Assembly: GCA_959596495.1 (NCBI GenBank)
Contig: CAUFXK010000018.1
Coordinates: 1 to 27,994 of the forward strand
Direction of reading: 5' to 3'
DNA length: 27,994 nt
DNA from: an uncultured Collinsella sp.
GTDB taxonomy: Bacteria; Actinomycetota; Coriobacteriia; Coriobacteriales; Coriobacteriaceae
Positions 6,576 through 14,517 of the stretch are shown here, piece after piece (positions within the stretch are counted from its first letter, which is position 1; each line of letters starts with the position of its first letter). A model generated the notes under the pieces. The model ran no database searches. It was not told where the DNA came from and worked only from the letters and a program-made list of their open reading frames with translations. Both the position numbers and the translations under genes were made by a program.

Positions 6576-8594
6576 TTAGACCAGGCGGGCGTTGATCGTC
6601 TTGGCGATCTCGGCGGCGTCGGTAGAACCCTTGACGGTGGCACGGAAATCCTCGTCCATGAGCGCCTCGGCGACCTTGGACAGGATCTTGAGGTGCGTGG
6701 TGCCGGCCTGGGCACCGGGGATGAGCAAGGCGATAGCCACGTTGACGGGAGCGCCATCCATGGTATCCCAACCGGTTACGCCGGACTCGTCCTTGACGAC
6801 GATGACGGCGGCCTCGGAAATGGCATCGGACTTGGCATGCGGGATGGCAAAGCCCTCCATCATGCCCGTAGTACCCTCGGCCTCGCGGGCCAGGAAGGCG
6901 TTCATCACGGCGTCGGCGTCGCCGGCGATACCGGCCTTGACGGCCTGGTTGGAGACAAAGCTCAGAGCCTCGTCACGAGAAGCGAAGTCCTCGGCGACAA
7001 AGACGTTCTCGACCTTCACGAAGTCGGCAGCCTCGGCCTTGGGGGCCTCGACGGCAGCGGCCTTGGGGGCCTCAACCGACTTGGCGGGAGCGGCAGGAGC
7101 GGACTTCTGGTTCTTCTCGAAGTCATACTTCTTGAAGGCGACGAACAGGATGCCACCGACCACGGCGCCGATGAGGATCGCGAGGACCCACAGCGGACCG
7201 TTCTCGACAACGGGCAGGACCAGGAAGCCACCGTGGGGCGCCGGATCGTGGACGTTGAACATAATGGTCAGGATCGAGGCGATGGAGGAACCGAGCATCA
7301 TGATGGGCATGACGGGCCAGATGTTCTTGGTCATGAACGGAATGGCGCCCTCGGTGATGTGGGTGCAACCAAGGATGAGGTTGACGACACCGGCGTCATG
7401 ATCCTCCTGGCTGAAGTACTTCTTGCCGACGATGACGGCGAAGGTGGTGATCAGCGGCGGAACGATGCAAGCGGCGGAGACGGCAGCCATGAAGTTGGTG
7501 CCGAAGTTGTAGGTGTCGGTGCCAACACCAGCTGCCAGGGCCTCGGTGAGCATGGCGGTACCGGTGACGTAAGCAGCCTTGTTAACCGGGCCGCCCATGT
7601 CAAAGGCGCACATGCAGCCGATAGCAAGACCCAGGACAACAGCGCCGGAGGCAGACAGACCCTTGAGGAAGTCCATCATGGCGGTGTTAATGGCAGCCAT
7701 GGGGCCGGAGATGCCGAGCATCACGAGACCGACAATCAGCGTGGAGAACAGCGGGTACAGGAAGATAGCCTTGAGACCGTCCAGGTTCTTGGGCAGACCG
7801 GCAAAGACCTTCTCGAGCAGCAAGATGACATAGCCAGCGAGGAAGCCGCCGACGATGCCGCCCAGGAAGCCGAAGCCCACACCGGTGCCGCCGGCGTCAA
7901 TGAGCATGGTACCGTCGGGTCCCTCGACGACAGGCAGACCCTGGATGGCGATCATACCGGCGACGAAGCCGGGGACGAGTGCCGGGCGCTTGCCGATGGA
8001 CTCGGCGATGTAGGCGGAAAGCACGGGAACCATGAGGTTCATGGCGATGCCGCCGATAATCTTGAGCATAGCGGCGAAGCTGTTGTAGTCGGCCGCCGTC
8101 GAATCGAAGGACGTGATGCCCCACAGGAACGAAACGGCGGTCAGAACACCACCGGCAACGACGAAGACCAGCATGTGGCTGACGCCGTTCATGAGGTGCT
8201 TATAGATGATGTGGCCGATGGACTCCTTCTCCTCGACCTCATCCTCGACATCGGCAGCAGCCGCAACCGTGTCGTCGCCCTTGGCGGCGAGTGCGCGGTC
8301 GATCAGCTTGCCGGCAGCCTCGACGGACAGGGCCTTGGAAACACCAACGGAAACCATGGGCTTACCGGCGAAACGCTCCGCCTGGACATCCTTATCAGCT
8401 GCGACAACGACGGCCTTGGCGCCAGCGATCTCGCCCTTGGTGAGCTCGTTCTCGACACCGACCTGGCCATGGGTCTCGACCTTAATGGTCAGACCGCGCT
8501 CGGCAGCTGCCTTCTCCAGCGCCTCCTTCGCCATGAAGGTGTGCGCGATGCCGGTCGGGCAACCGGTGGCGGCGATGATGTCAAACTTAGCCAT
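6576..8594 (-). CDS. fruA: Fructose-specific PTS enzyme IIBCA (fused permease)
   Basis: 672 aa. Imports fructose across the membrane and phosphorylates it, most likely to fructose-1-phosphate. Domains in order: EIIB (about 1-100) with IIAATGCPTGIAHT and phosphocysteine Cys12; a charged linker; EIIC (about 125-480), strongly hydrophobic, with GGPVNKAAYVTGTAML and CTHITEGAIPF typical of fructose permeases; an Ala/Pro-rich linker (about 485-525); EIIA (about 530-672) with GFAIPHAKS and phosphohistidine His586. The B-C-A order is one of several known arrangements in the family. The ATG at 8594 is preceded by AAGGAGGG. It is a monocistronic unit with its own terminator (6505-6540), divergent from rpiR. 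A mannitol or 2-O-mannosylglycerate specificity is less likely given the EIIC motifs. Confidence 0.95.
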   Translation of the reverse strand: MAKFDIIAATGCPTGIAHTFMAKEALEKAAAERGLTIKVETHGQVGVENELTKGEIAGAKAVVVAADKDVQAERFAGKPMVSVGVSKALSVEAAGKLIDRALAAKGDDTVAAAADVEDEVEEKESIGHIIYKHLMNGVSHMLVFVVAGGVLTAVSFLWGITSFDSTAADYNSFAAMLKIIGGIAMNLMVPVLSAYIAESIGKRPALVPGFVAGMIAIQGLPVVEGPDGTMLIDAGGTGVGFGFLGGIVGGFLAGYVILLLEKVFAGLPKNLDGLKAIFLYPLFSTLIVGLVMLGISGPMAAINTAMMDFLKGLSASGAVVLGLAIGCMCAFDMGGPVNKAAYVTGTAMLTEALAAGVGTDTYNFGTNFMAAVSAACIVPPLITTFAVIVGKKYFSQEDHDAGVVNLILGCTHITEGAIPFMTKNIWPVMPIMMLGSSIASILTIMFNVHDPAPHGGFLVLPVVENGPLWVLAILIGAVVGGILFVAFKKYDFEKNQKSAPAAPAKSVEAPKAAAVEAPKAEAADFVKVENVFVAEDFASRDEALSFVSNQAVKAGIAGDADAVMNAFLAREAEGTTGMMEGFAIPHAKSDAISEAAVIVVKDESGVTGWDTMDGAPVNVAIALLIPGAQAGTTHLKILSKVAEALMDEDFRATVKGSTDAAEIAKTINARLV

Positions 8595-8721
8595 GTGTCC
8601 CTCCTTTTTAAGTTTTGCGCCCGCAGGCGCTCCCCTACACGCGCGTCCTTACGCGCTTTTCCACATCTGAAAGATACCAAGCCACCGCTTGTACGAGAAG
8701 TAATACAGCTCATTTCTCCGG

Positions 8722-8759
8722 TGAAAGGTTCTTTCATTACCGTAAACGGTCGATGAAAG
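8722..8759. promoter_or_regulatory. Candidate operator region between fruA and rpiR (TGAAAG/CTTTCA boxes)
   Basis: TGAAAG (8722-8727), CTTTCA (8731-8736) and TGAAAG (8754-8759) form two nested dyads, one with a 3-base and one with a 17-base spacer. The palindrome ACCGTAAACGGT (8739-8750) lies between them, and a further TGAAAG is at 8668-8673. Divergent placement next to rpiR and recurrence near pfkB paralogue 1 suggest a binding site for that regulator; this is inference. Confidence 0.5.
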
Positions 8760-8785
8760 TTTACCATCAACTATTGAAACGGCAA
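8758..8785 (-). promoter_or_regulatory. Candidate fruA promoter
   Basis: On the minus strand -35 TTGCCG (8785-8780) and -10 TAAACT (8763-8758) are separated by 16 bp. The -10 overlaps the TGAAAG box at 8754-8759, just as TATACT overlaps TGAAAG at the pfkB paralogue 1 promoter. The predicted leader is about 155 nt long. Confidence 0.4.
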
Positions 8786-8812
8786 GGTGTATCTTGTAAT
8801 TGAAAATGCCCT

Positions 8813-8818
8813 TATACT
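8813..8818 (+). promoter_or_regulatory. Possible -10 box of rpiR
   Basis: TATACT lies 50 bp before the rpiR ATG on the plus strand. No -35 at a normal distance is convincing, so the promoter may be weak or activator-dependent. The gap 8595-8867 holds only these regulatory sites and no gene. Confidence 0.3.
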
Positions 8819-8867
8819 ACGACATTACGAAACAAGTCCGATTTTTATGCCAGCCAGGAGCCATCCC

Positions 8868-9725
8868 ATGTCCGATAGCAGCAAGAGCGCACTCTCCCTT
8901 ATTAGTACGCACAAGGGATACAGCGAGTCCGAGCAGCGCATTGTCGACTATATCCTAGAGCACCAGTCCGAGGCACCGCGTCTGACAGCCGCCCAGCTCT
9001 CGCGCGCCGCCGCAACCTCCGAGGCAACCGTCTCGCGCTTCTGCCGCAAACTGGGTTTTGGCAGCTTTCGCAGTTTCCAGTTTTCGCTGGCGCGCGATCT
9101 GGAGAGCCAGCGCAATGAGGGCCTGACCGACGAGGTATCGCTCGACAATATGGAACAGAGCCTCAAGAATATCCTCGCCGCCAAGGTCAGCGAGCTCAAT
9201 GCGACCATCGATGGCATTGATCACGACACACTGGCAGCCGTCGTGCGCGCGTTTAAGAACGCAGGGGCTATCGAGTTTGCAGCCGTAGGCAACACCAATG
9301 CCGTCGCGCTCGACGCGACGTTTAAGTTCTCTCAGCTGGGCCTTCGCTGCATGGCAAGCACTATCAGCGAGACCTCGATTGGCTTTGCGCTCACATTGCG
9401 CCCGGGCGATGTCATCGTGCTGATCTCGAACTCCGGCAAGTCGCGTCGACTCAATCGCATGGCAAAGGCGGCTCGCGACTGCGGAGCTACCGTAGTCGTC
9501 ATTAGCAGCGACAGCAAGTCTCCGCTTGCTCGCCTGGCCGACTACACCTTTAATACCGTGAACCACGAGGCGCTGCTCACCACGGGTGACTTTGCGTTCT
9601 CCAAGATGAGCGCCACGATGATCATCGAGGTTATCTACAACTTCCTGCTTCCCGAAATCGAGGACGCCCGAGAGCACATCAGCTTCTACGAGGAGCTCAT
9701 CCAGCCGGATAAGGTCGTGGAGTAG
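8868..9725 (+). CDS. RpiR-family transcriptional regulator (HTH plus SIS domain)
   Basis: 285 aa. The N-terminal RpiR-type helix-turn-helix is recognisable from SESEQRIVDYILEH through TAAQLSRAAATSEATVSRFCRKLGF to GFGSFRSF (about 18-75). The C-terminal SIS sugar-isomerase fold (about 115-255) would bind a phosphosugar; it includes FAAVGNTNAVA, PGDVIVLISNSGKS and ATVVVISSDSKSPLA. The start is ATG 8868 because AGGAG lies 7 bases upstream; the in-frame extension to 8787 overlaps the putative promoter. Divergent orientation with fruA makes fruA its likely target and fructose-1-phosphate or a related sugar phosphate its likely effector. This is inferred, not shown: fructose PTS genes are more often controlled by DeoR-type FruR or LacI-type Cra proteins, so an RpiR protein here is somewhat unusual. 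Confidence 0.92.
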   Translation: MSDSSKSALSLISTHKGYSESEQRIVDYILEHQSEAPRLTAAQLSRAAATSEATVSRFCRKLGFGSFRSFQFSLARDLESQRNEGLTDEVSLDNMEQSLKNILAAKVSELNATIDGIDHDTLAAVVRAFKNAGAIEFAAVGNTNAVALDATFKFSQLGLRCMASTISETSIGFALTLRPGDVIVLISNSGKSRRLNRMAKAARDCGATVVVISSDSKSPLARLADYTFNTVNHEALLTTGDFAFSKMSATMIIEVIYNFLLPEIEDAREHISFYEELIQPDKVVE

Positions 9726-9758
9726 GTTTTATCAGGGGTCGTTATGTACCGTTCCCAC

Positions 9759-9910
9759 AAAACTATGCCGGTTTACTACGATGAAATCGGATCATGCGAC
9801 TACATCGCGTTTTAAAAGAAAACCGCAGGCGTTCTACCTGCGGTTTTCTTTTTTCAATTTTAGCTGTGCTCGAGCTGCGCCCATTCAACGTAGTAAACCG
9901 GCATAGTTTT
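9759..9910. repeat. 152-bp inverted-repeat element enclosing a terminator
   Basis: Arms 9759-9780 and 9889-9910 are exact reverse complements over 22 bp; the core is CTATGCCGGTTTACTACG. The interior carries the bidirectional terminator at 9814-9852. It fills the gap between rpiR and recN, where no gene is visible. Its outer length equals that of the element at 6169-6320 although the sequences differ. It could be a small palindromic mobile element that brought or flanks a terminator. Confidence 0.75.
9814..9852. terminator. Bidirectional terminator for rpiR and recN
   Basis: A perfect 16-bp stem (9814-9829 with 9837-9852; core ACCGCAGG/CCTGCGGT) and a 7-base loop have A/T tracts on both sides. 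On the plus strand it ends CGGTTTTCTTTTTT, and on the minus strand CGGTTTTCTTTT. It lies 89 bp after the rpiR stop and 135 bp after the recN stop. Confidence 0.92.
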
Positions 9911-9986
9911 TGACGGTCGGGGCAGACAAGCAAGTGGCGGGGCAACGATTACTGATATTTTATTCCCCCAACATCGCCGGCTCGTT

Positions 9987-11615
9987 CTAACCTCGAGCTT
10001 CTTCCAGCATCTGCTTGGCGTGCGCTAGGCTTGCCTCCGATTGATCGCCACTCAGCATACGGGCGACCTCTGCGGTACGGGCGTCTCCTGTCATCTCGTC
10101 CAGGTGCGTCTGGGGAACGTTGCCGGGCTCCTTGCTCACCACGTAATGTTTATCGGCCATGACGGCAACCTGCGCCAGGTGGGTTACGACAATCACCTGA
10201 TGCGTAGCGGCGAGATCTGCAAGCACACTCGCGAGGGCACGTGCGGTAGAGCCGCCGACACCGGCATCGACCTCGTCGAACACCAGCGTATCCACGCCAT
10301 CTGCGTTGCCAAGGACAACCTTACTCGCCAGCATGACGCGGCTCAGCTCACCGCCCGACGCGATGCGACGCAGGGGGCGCGGCGTCAATCCGGAACCGCT
10401 GCGATACAAAAGCTCGTAGCTCGAAGGGCCCGCCGGCGTCCACTCGGCGCGCGGAAGATCGCGCGACTCCCAAACGAGCTCGGCGCCGCCCATTTCCAGG
10501 CGCGCCATCTGACGACCAACCTCGTGGCAAAAGCGAGGAGCTGCCGTATTCCGCGCGCGTTTAAGCGCCTTGGCAGCAGCAAAAAGCTCGCGCTCGGCAC
10601 TCCCGAGTGCCTCGCGTGCTTTCTTGATCTGCGCATCGCCATCATCGACCAGGGATAGCAGCTCTTGTGAGCGATCGCGCGTGGCAAAGACATCGTCCAT
10701 AGTGGGCCCCCACTGACGCAGCAGGGACTTAAGATCGGAATAACGCTCGCGCATACGAGTAAGCTCGCGCGGATCGAAGGCGACCCCATCGCGATAAGCA
10801 CGCAGCTCGTTGGCGCAATCCTCAAGCGAAATGCAGGCATCCGAAAGGGCATCGGCGATGTCGCCCAGCTTGCGATCGACGGCCACCATACGGGAAAGCT
10901 CCGCCACGGCGCCGTTCACGGCATCGAGCGCTCCCCCTTCGGCTGCAAGTGATTCATGGGCATCATTGGCCGTGGCCACCAGAACCTCGGCATGCTCGGA
11001 GCGCGGCAGCAGCTCCTCGAGCTCCTCATACTCACCCGGCTTGGGGTCGACCTCGGCGATACGCTCCAGGGCGAAGCGCGCCTCCTCGACGCGGCTCCCC
11101 TGCGCACGCGAGGCCTCCTCGACGCGACGGACCTCCTTGGCAGCCGCGCGCGAGGCTTTAAAGCAAGCACGGTAGTGCTCGAGCGCCTCGAGTGCCGGGC
11201 GCCCTGCCCATGCATCAACCATGGCAACATGATGCGACGGGTCAAGCAGGCGCTGGTGCTCGTGCTGGCCGCAAAGATCCATCATCACGCCGACGCGCTC
11301 AGAAAGCTCGCGCACGCTGGCGATACGGCCGTCAATTTTTACGCGACTGCGGCCTTCGGCAGAAAGACTGCGCCGCACGGTGAAGCCCTCTGTGTCGTGC
11401 GGGCCGTCAAACAGGCGCGCCTCGACGCTGGCAAGTGCCTCACCCTCGCGCACCGTCGACGAATCCGCGCGCTCGCCCAAAATGAGCTTGAGCGCCGAGA
11501 GCAGCGCGGTCTTACCGGCGCCGGTTTCTCCGGTCAAAACCGTTAGGCCCGCACTCGGAACCAACGTCGCCTCACGAATGAGCGCGATATTGGAAACCTG
11601 CAGCTCATCGATCAT
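9987..11615 (-). CDS. recN: DNA repair protein RecN
   Basis: 542 aa, normal RecN length. An SMC-like ATPase acting early in double-strand-break repair and homologous recombination, in the cytoplasm. Seen: Walker A GETGAGKT at 29-36, the RecN-typical DLCGQHEHQ, a long helical/coiled-coil middle (about 150-370), the ABC signature IASGGELSRVMLASK, Walker B TLVFDEVDAGVGG, and a terminal VTHLAQVA switch region. The ATG at 11615 is preceded by GGAG and overlaps the end of nadK by 11 bp, so translation is probably coupled. It is the last gene of the efp-asp23-nusB-xseB-tlyA-nadK-recN unit. The tlyA-nadK-recN order is widely conserved in Gram-positive bacteria. Confidence 0.97.
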   Translation of the reverse strand: MIDELQVSNIALIREATLVPSAGLTVLTGETGAGKTALLSALKLILGERADSSTVREGEALASVEARLFDGPHDTEGFTVRRSLSAEGRSRVKIDGRIASVRELSERVGVMMDLCGQHEHQRLLDPSHHVAMVDAWAGRPALEALEHYRACFKASRAAAKEVRRVEEASRAQGSRVEEARFALERIAEVDPKPGEYEELEELLPRSEHAEVLVATANDAHESLAAEGGALDAVNGAVAELSRMVAVDRKLGDIADALSDACISLEDCANELRAYRDGVAFDPRELTRMRERYSDLKSLLRQWGPTMDDVFATRDRSQELLSLVDDGDAQIKKAREALGSAERELFAAAKALKRARNTAAPRFCHEVGRQMARLEMGGAELVWESRDLPRAEWTPAGPSSYELLYRSGSGLTPRPLRRIASGGELSRVMLASKVVLGNADGVDTLVFDEVDAGVGGSTARALASVLADLAATHQVIVVTHLAQVAVMADKHYVVSKEPGNVPQTHLDEMTGDARTAEVARMLSGDQSEASLAHAKQMLEEARG

Positions 11616-12465
11616 GACGCACTCCGTAGAACACGCGGCTCACCGAGTTATAGAAGCTCTCGGGGCCGTAATCCAGCAGCAGCACATCGCCGGGACCGCG
11701 ACGCACAGCCACGCTCTCGACCGTGCCATCGCAGGTAATAAACTGTCCGTCGATGGCAATCGCCGGAACGCTCGGGCGGTCATCAGACATAAAGATCTCG
11801 ACGACATCGCTCGGCGAGGTCAAAAAGGCGCGAGCCTGAATGGTATGCGGAGCAATGGGCACGCAGACCATGCCCGTGTAATCGGGGCTGACGATGGGAC
11901 CGCCGGCGGAAAGCGCGTAGCCGGTGGAGCCGGTCGCCGTAGATACAACTACGCCGTCACCGCGCAGGCGGTCGATATGATGGCCGGACACCGTGATGTC
12001 GAACTCGACCATATCGGACAGGGGCCCGCGCGTAAGCGCCATATCGTTGAGGGCAAAGGTGCGCACGACATCCTTCGTGCCGTCTTCGCGCACCGAAACG
12101 ATATCGGCGGCGATGGTTGCGCGGCGACTCACGTGGAGCTCACCGGACAGGGCATCGCTCACAACCTGCAAAATGTCGCGCTCCTCGGGACTCGCAGCGG
12201 TCAAAAACCCAAGGTGACCGTAGGACAGACCAAGGATGGGAATCTCGCGGTAGTTGAGGATACGAGCCGCGCGCAGCAGCGTACCGTCGCCGCCGAGCGT
12301 AATGACCAAGTCGGCATCGTCAACATCGGGCGCACTCTGGATCTTGGAGCGCTGGTCGGCAGCCCATGCGACCTCGTAGCCTTGGCGCGAAAGCCAAAGC
12401 TCGAGCATCAGGCCGCTCTCGACCGCCTCTTGCTTGTAGTAATTGGGAACCAGAAAGACCTTCAT
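11605..12465 (-). CDS. nadK: NAD kinase
   Basis: 286 aa. Phosphorylates NAD to NADP with ATP or polyphosphate and so supplies the NADP pool. Seen: the hallmark GGDGT at 58-62 within LVITLGGDGTLLRAAR, the substrate motif LNDMALTRG, and the glycine-rich GDGVVVSTATGSTGYALS followed by SAGGPI. The C-terminal beta-sandwich (AIDGQ) is complete. The ATG at 12465 overlaps the tlyA TGA in the form ATGA. The ribosome site is weak, which suits translational coupling to tlyA. No anomaly seen. Confidence 0.97.
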   Translation of the reverse strand: MKVFLVPNYYKQEAVESGLMLELWLSRQGYEVAWAADQRSKIQSAPDVDDADLVITLGGDGTLLRAARILNYREIPILGLSYGHLGFLTAASPEERDILQVVSDALSGELHVSRRATIAADIVSVREDGTKDVVRTFALNDMALTRGPLSDMVEFDITVSGHHIDRLRGDGVVVSTATGSTGYALSAGGPIVSPDYTGMVCVPIAPHTIQARAFLTSPSDVVEIFMSDDRPSVPAIAIDGQFITCDGTVESVAVRRGPGDVLLLDYGPESFYNSVSRVFYGVRHDR

Positions 12466-13274
12466 AGCGTTGCAGCTTTCTCGCTCAAAGCCGATACCTG
12501 GGCTTGCAACTCATCATCGGAGCGCTCGCCGGGAGCAAACCTCGTGCCGTACAGGAAAAACTCAACGTTGCCCTTGGCGCCATGGATGGGCGACACGCAC
12601 ACGTCGAGCGGGAACAGGCCCTTGGCGGCAAAAAGCTCAATCGCCGCCACGAGCGTATCGCGGCGGACAGCGGAGTCGGTCACGATGCCGCCCTCGCCCA
12701 CCAGCGCAGCCGGCGCCTCAAACTGCGGCTTTACGAGCGTGCAGAACGAACCGGAAGGCTTCAGGCACGCCAGCACGGCGTCGATGATATTCGCGATGCT
12801 CGTAAACGACACATCGCACACGGCCAGGTCGATAGCGCCGCCGTAGCCGAGCTCAGGCAGCTGTGTCACATTGGTGCGCTCACGGAGCGTCACGCGCTCG
12901 TCTTGGCGCAGCGACCAATCAAACTGGGCGCGACCCACGTCGACCGAAACGACCGTAGCGGCGCCACGCTTGAGCAGGCAATCGGTAAAGCCGCCCGTAG
13001 AACAGCCCACATCGAGGCAAGCAAGGTCCGTCGGATCAATCCCAAACGCATCGAGCGCACCCTCGAGCTTGAGTCCGCCGCGCCCCACGTAGGGAATACG
13101 TCCCTTCACGTGTAAGGGCAGGCCGGGCGTCACCTTAAGGCCCGGCGAGGTCAAACGCTCGCCGCCACTCGAGACCAAGCCGGCCATAAGAGTGCGAAGG
13201 GCATCCGCGCGATCGGCGCAGATGCCCTGTGAAATCAGTTCGTCATCGAGACGCACGCGTTTCATGAATGCCAT
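12462..13274 (-). CDS. tlyA: TlyA-family rRNA methyltransferase (S4 domain)
   Basis: 270 aa. TlyA-type S-adenosylmethionine-dependent 2'-O-methyltransferase; characterised members methylate 16S and/or 23S rRNA cytidines. The N-terminal S4 RNA-binding domain (about 4-65; MKRVRLDDELISQGI) is followed by a FtsJ-like fold with YVGRGGLKL, the SAM-binding loop DVGCSTGGFTD at 88-98, and catalytic-type VCDVSF and LVKPQFE. The ATG at 13274 shares a base with the xseB stop (TGATG), favouring coupled translation; ATG 13265 (MKRVRLDD) is the alternative. A TTG at 13277 also opens the frame but is less attractive. Hemolysin, an older name for the family, is not supported as a function. Confidence 0.93.
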   Translation of the reverse strand: MAFMKRVRLDDELISQGICADRADALRTLMAGLVSSGGERLTSPGLKVTPGLPLHVKGRIPYVGRGGLKLEGALDAFGIDPTDLACLDVGCSTGGFTDCLLKRGAATVVSVDVGRAQFDWSLRQDERVTLRERTNVTQLPELGYGGAIDLAVCDVSFTSIANIIDAVLACLKPSGSFCTLVKPQFEAPAALVGEGGIVTDSAVRRDTLVAAIELFAAKGLFPLDVCVSPIHGAKGNVEFFLYGTRFAPGERSDDELQAQVSALSEKAATL

Positions 13275-13540
13275 CAACCATTCGTATCCGGAGACGCGGC
13301 CTGGCTATCCTGGGATTCGTTTGCCGCATCCTCATCGTATTCCTGCTCGAGCTTATCGGCCTCGCGAGGCGTCAACTCAAACTTATCGACCATGTCGACC
13401 GCACGGGAGCCCAGCTCAATTGCCTCGTCAAACAGATCGAGCGAACGCTCCAGGGACGTATCCTTGGAGCGAACGGTCGCGATAATCTGGTCCAAGCGGT
13501 CCGAGATCTCGTCGAAGTTGCGGACGGAACCCTCTGGCAT
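13274..13540 (-). CDS. xseB: Exodeoxyribonuclease VII small subunit
   Basis: 88 aa. Small subunit of exonuclease VII, which degrades single-stranded DNA together with the large subunit XseA. The XseB signature is visible as FDEISDRLDQIIATVRS followed by SLERSLDLFDEAIELG, two helices forming a coiled coil (about 9-65). An acidic, low-complexity tail (about 66-88) follows. The ATG at 13540 has GAGGAG five bases upstream. It sits 2 bp after nusB and overlaps tlyA. In many genomes xseA directly precedes xseB; here no xseA lies between nusB and xseB or elsewhere in the window. Confidence 0.88.
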   Translation of the reverse strand: MPEGSVRNFDEISDRLDQIIATVRSKDTSLERSLDLFDEAIELGSRAVDMVDKFELTPREADKLEQEYDEDAANESQDSQAASPDTNG

Positions 13541-13542
13541 GG

Positions 13543-14127
13543 CTACTCCTCGACGGTACCGGTCTCGGCCTCGGCGACCTCAGCACCCTCGTCGAGAACG
13601 CCAGCCGCAGCCTGAGCGGCGGCAACCTTGGCGGCAGCCTCGGCAGCCTGGAGCTCCTCGCGGGCACGGTCCTCGGCCAGAAGCTCCTGATACAGGTCCT
13701 CGCCCGGCAGCTCCTCGCTACGAGCAATCTTACCGAGCACGCCGTTGACAAACGACGCGGACTGATCGGTGCCATAGGCCTTGGCAAGCTCGACAGCCTC
13801 GTTAATCACGATGGCGTCCGAAACCTCCTCGTCGGTGAGGAAGCGCATCTCGTAGACGGCGATACGCAGCAGATTGCGGTCGGCGCCTGGCATGCGCATA
13901 AGATCCCAGTTCTTGGCGACGGAGCGCAGGGCGCAGTCGATGCGATCGATGTGCTCATAGGCACCGCGGCACAGCTCCAGCGCGTAGGGGTCGAGGGGAC
14001 CCTTCGAGATCAGGAAATCGCCCTCGAGGACGCGCTCGAGCGGGCTGTCCGTGGCCTCGGCCTGAAACAGCAGCTGAAGCGCCTGACTGCGGGCAAGCGT
14101 ACGCCCGCGATAAACCTTAAGGCTCAA
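13543..14127 (-). CDS. nusB: Transcription antitermination protein NusB
   Basis: 194 aa. Binds boxA RNA with NusE (ribosomal S10) in rRNA antitermination. The all-helical NusB fold covers about 1-147: RTLARSQALQLLFQAE at the N-terminus, then LLRIAVYEMRFL, and the conserved VINEAVELAKAYG followed by FVNGVLGKIAR. The last roughly 45 residues are an Ala/Glu-rich tail absent from short NusB proteins of about 140 aa and of unknown role. The start is a TTG at 14127: AAGGAG lies six bases before it, formed by the end of the Asp23 gene, and no better in-frame ATG fits. It is tightly placed between asp23 and xseB. Confidence 0.94.
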   Translation of the reverse strand: MSLKVYRGRTLARSQALQLLFQAEATDSPLERVLEGDFLISKGPLDPYALELCRGAYEHIDRIDCALRSVAKNWDLMRMPGADRNLLRIAVYEMRFLTDEEVSDAIVINEAVELAKAYGTDQSASFVNGVLGKIARSEELPGEDLYQELLAEDRAREELQAAEAAAKVAAAQAAAGVLDEGAEVAEAETGTVEE

Positions 14128-14130
14128 AGG

Positions 14131-14493
14131 TTACTCCTTGGGGAAAACGAGGCCGTCGATGCAAACGTCAACGCGCTCGACCTCGACGCCCACCTGGGCG
14201 TCGATGGCGGCAACCACGGCGGCGCGAACGGCCTCGGCGAGTTTCTTGAACGGATAGCCAAAGAACACCACGACGCGCACGGTAAGCGCGAGCTTGTCGC
14301 CGATGACCTCGGCCTCGACCGCCGGCTCGGAAGCCGGGGCCTTGGACGAAAGCATCATGGAGACAAGGTTGGTGGCAAGGTCCTTGACGCCCACGGAGGC
14401 GATGCCCTCGACATCCGTGACGGCGCGCGAGACGATGGCGGTCAGAACATCGGGCGAAATGCCGATGCCGTCAATCTTGATTTCCTGGGGCAT
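14131..14493 (-). CDS. Asp23/Gls24 family envelope stress protein
   Basis: 120 aa. The Asp23 (DUF322) fold is recognised from IKIDGIGISPDVLTAIVSRAVTDVEGIASVGV and from the C-terminal VFFGYPFKKLAEAVRAAVVAAI followed by VERVDVCIDGLVFPKE. Family members are abundant cytoplasmic or membrane-associated proteins linked to cell-envelope homeostasis and alkaline or stress responses in Gram-positive bacteria; no enzyme activity is known. The ATG at 14493 has a strong AGGAGG. It lies 24 bp after efp and 3 bp before the nusB start; this neighbourhood (efp - asp23 - nusB) is common in Firmicutes and Actinomycetota. The specific role here is unknown. Confidence 0.9.
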   Translation of the reverse strand: MPQEIKIDGIGISPDVLTAIVSRAVTDVEGIASVGVKDLATNLVSMMLSSKAPASEPAVEAEVIGDKLALTVRVVVFFGYPFKKLAEAVRAAVVAAIDAQVGVEVERVDVCIDGLVFPKE

Positions 14494-14517
14494 GAGTCCT
14501 CCTAGAAGAGTTGGTTG

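Noticed and set aside
6492..8756. Plus-strand open frame of 754 aa opposite fruA
   Set aside because: Antisense shadow of fruA with a biased Gly/Asp/His composition and no recognisable motif; the minus-strand protein is unambiguous.
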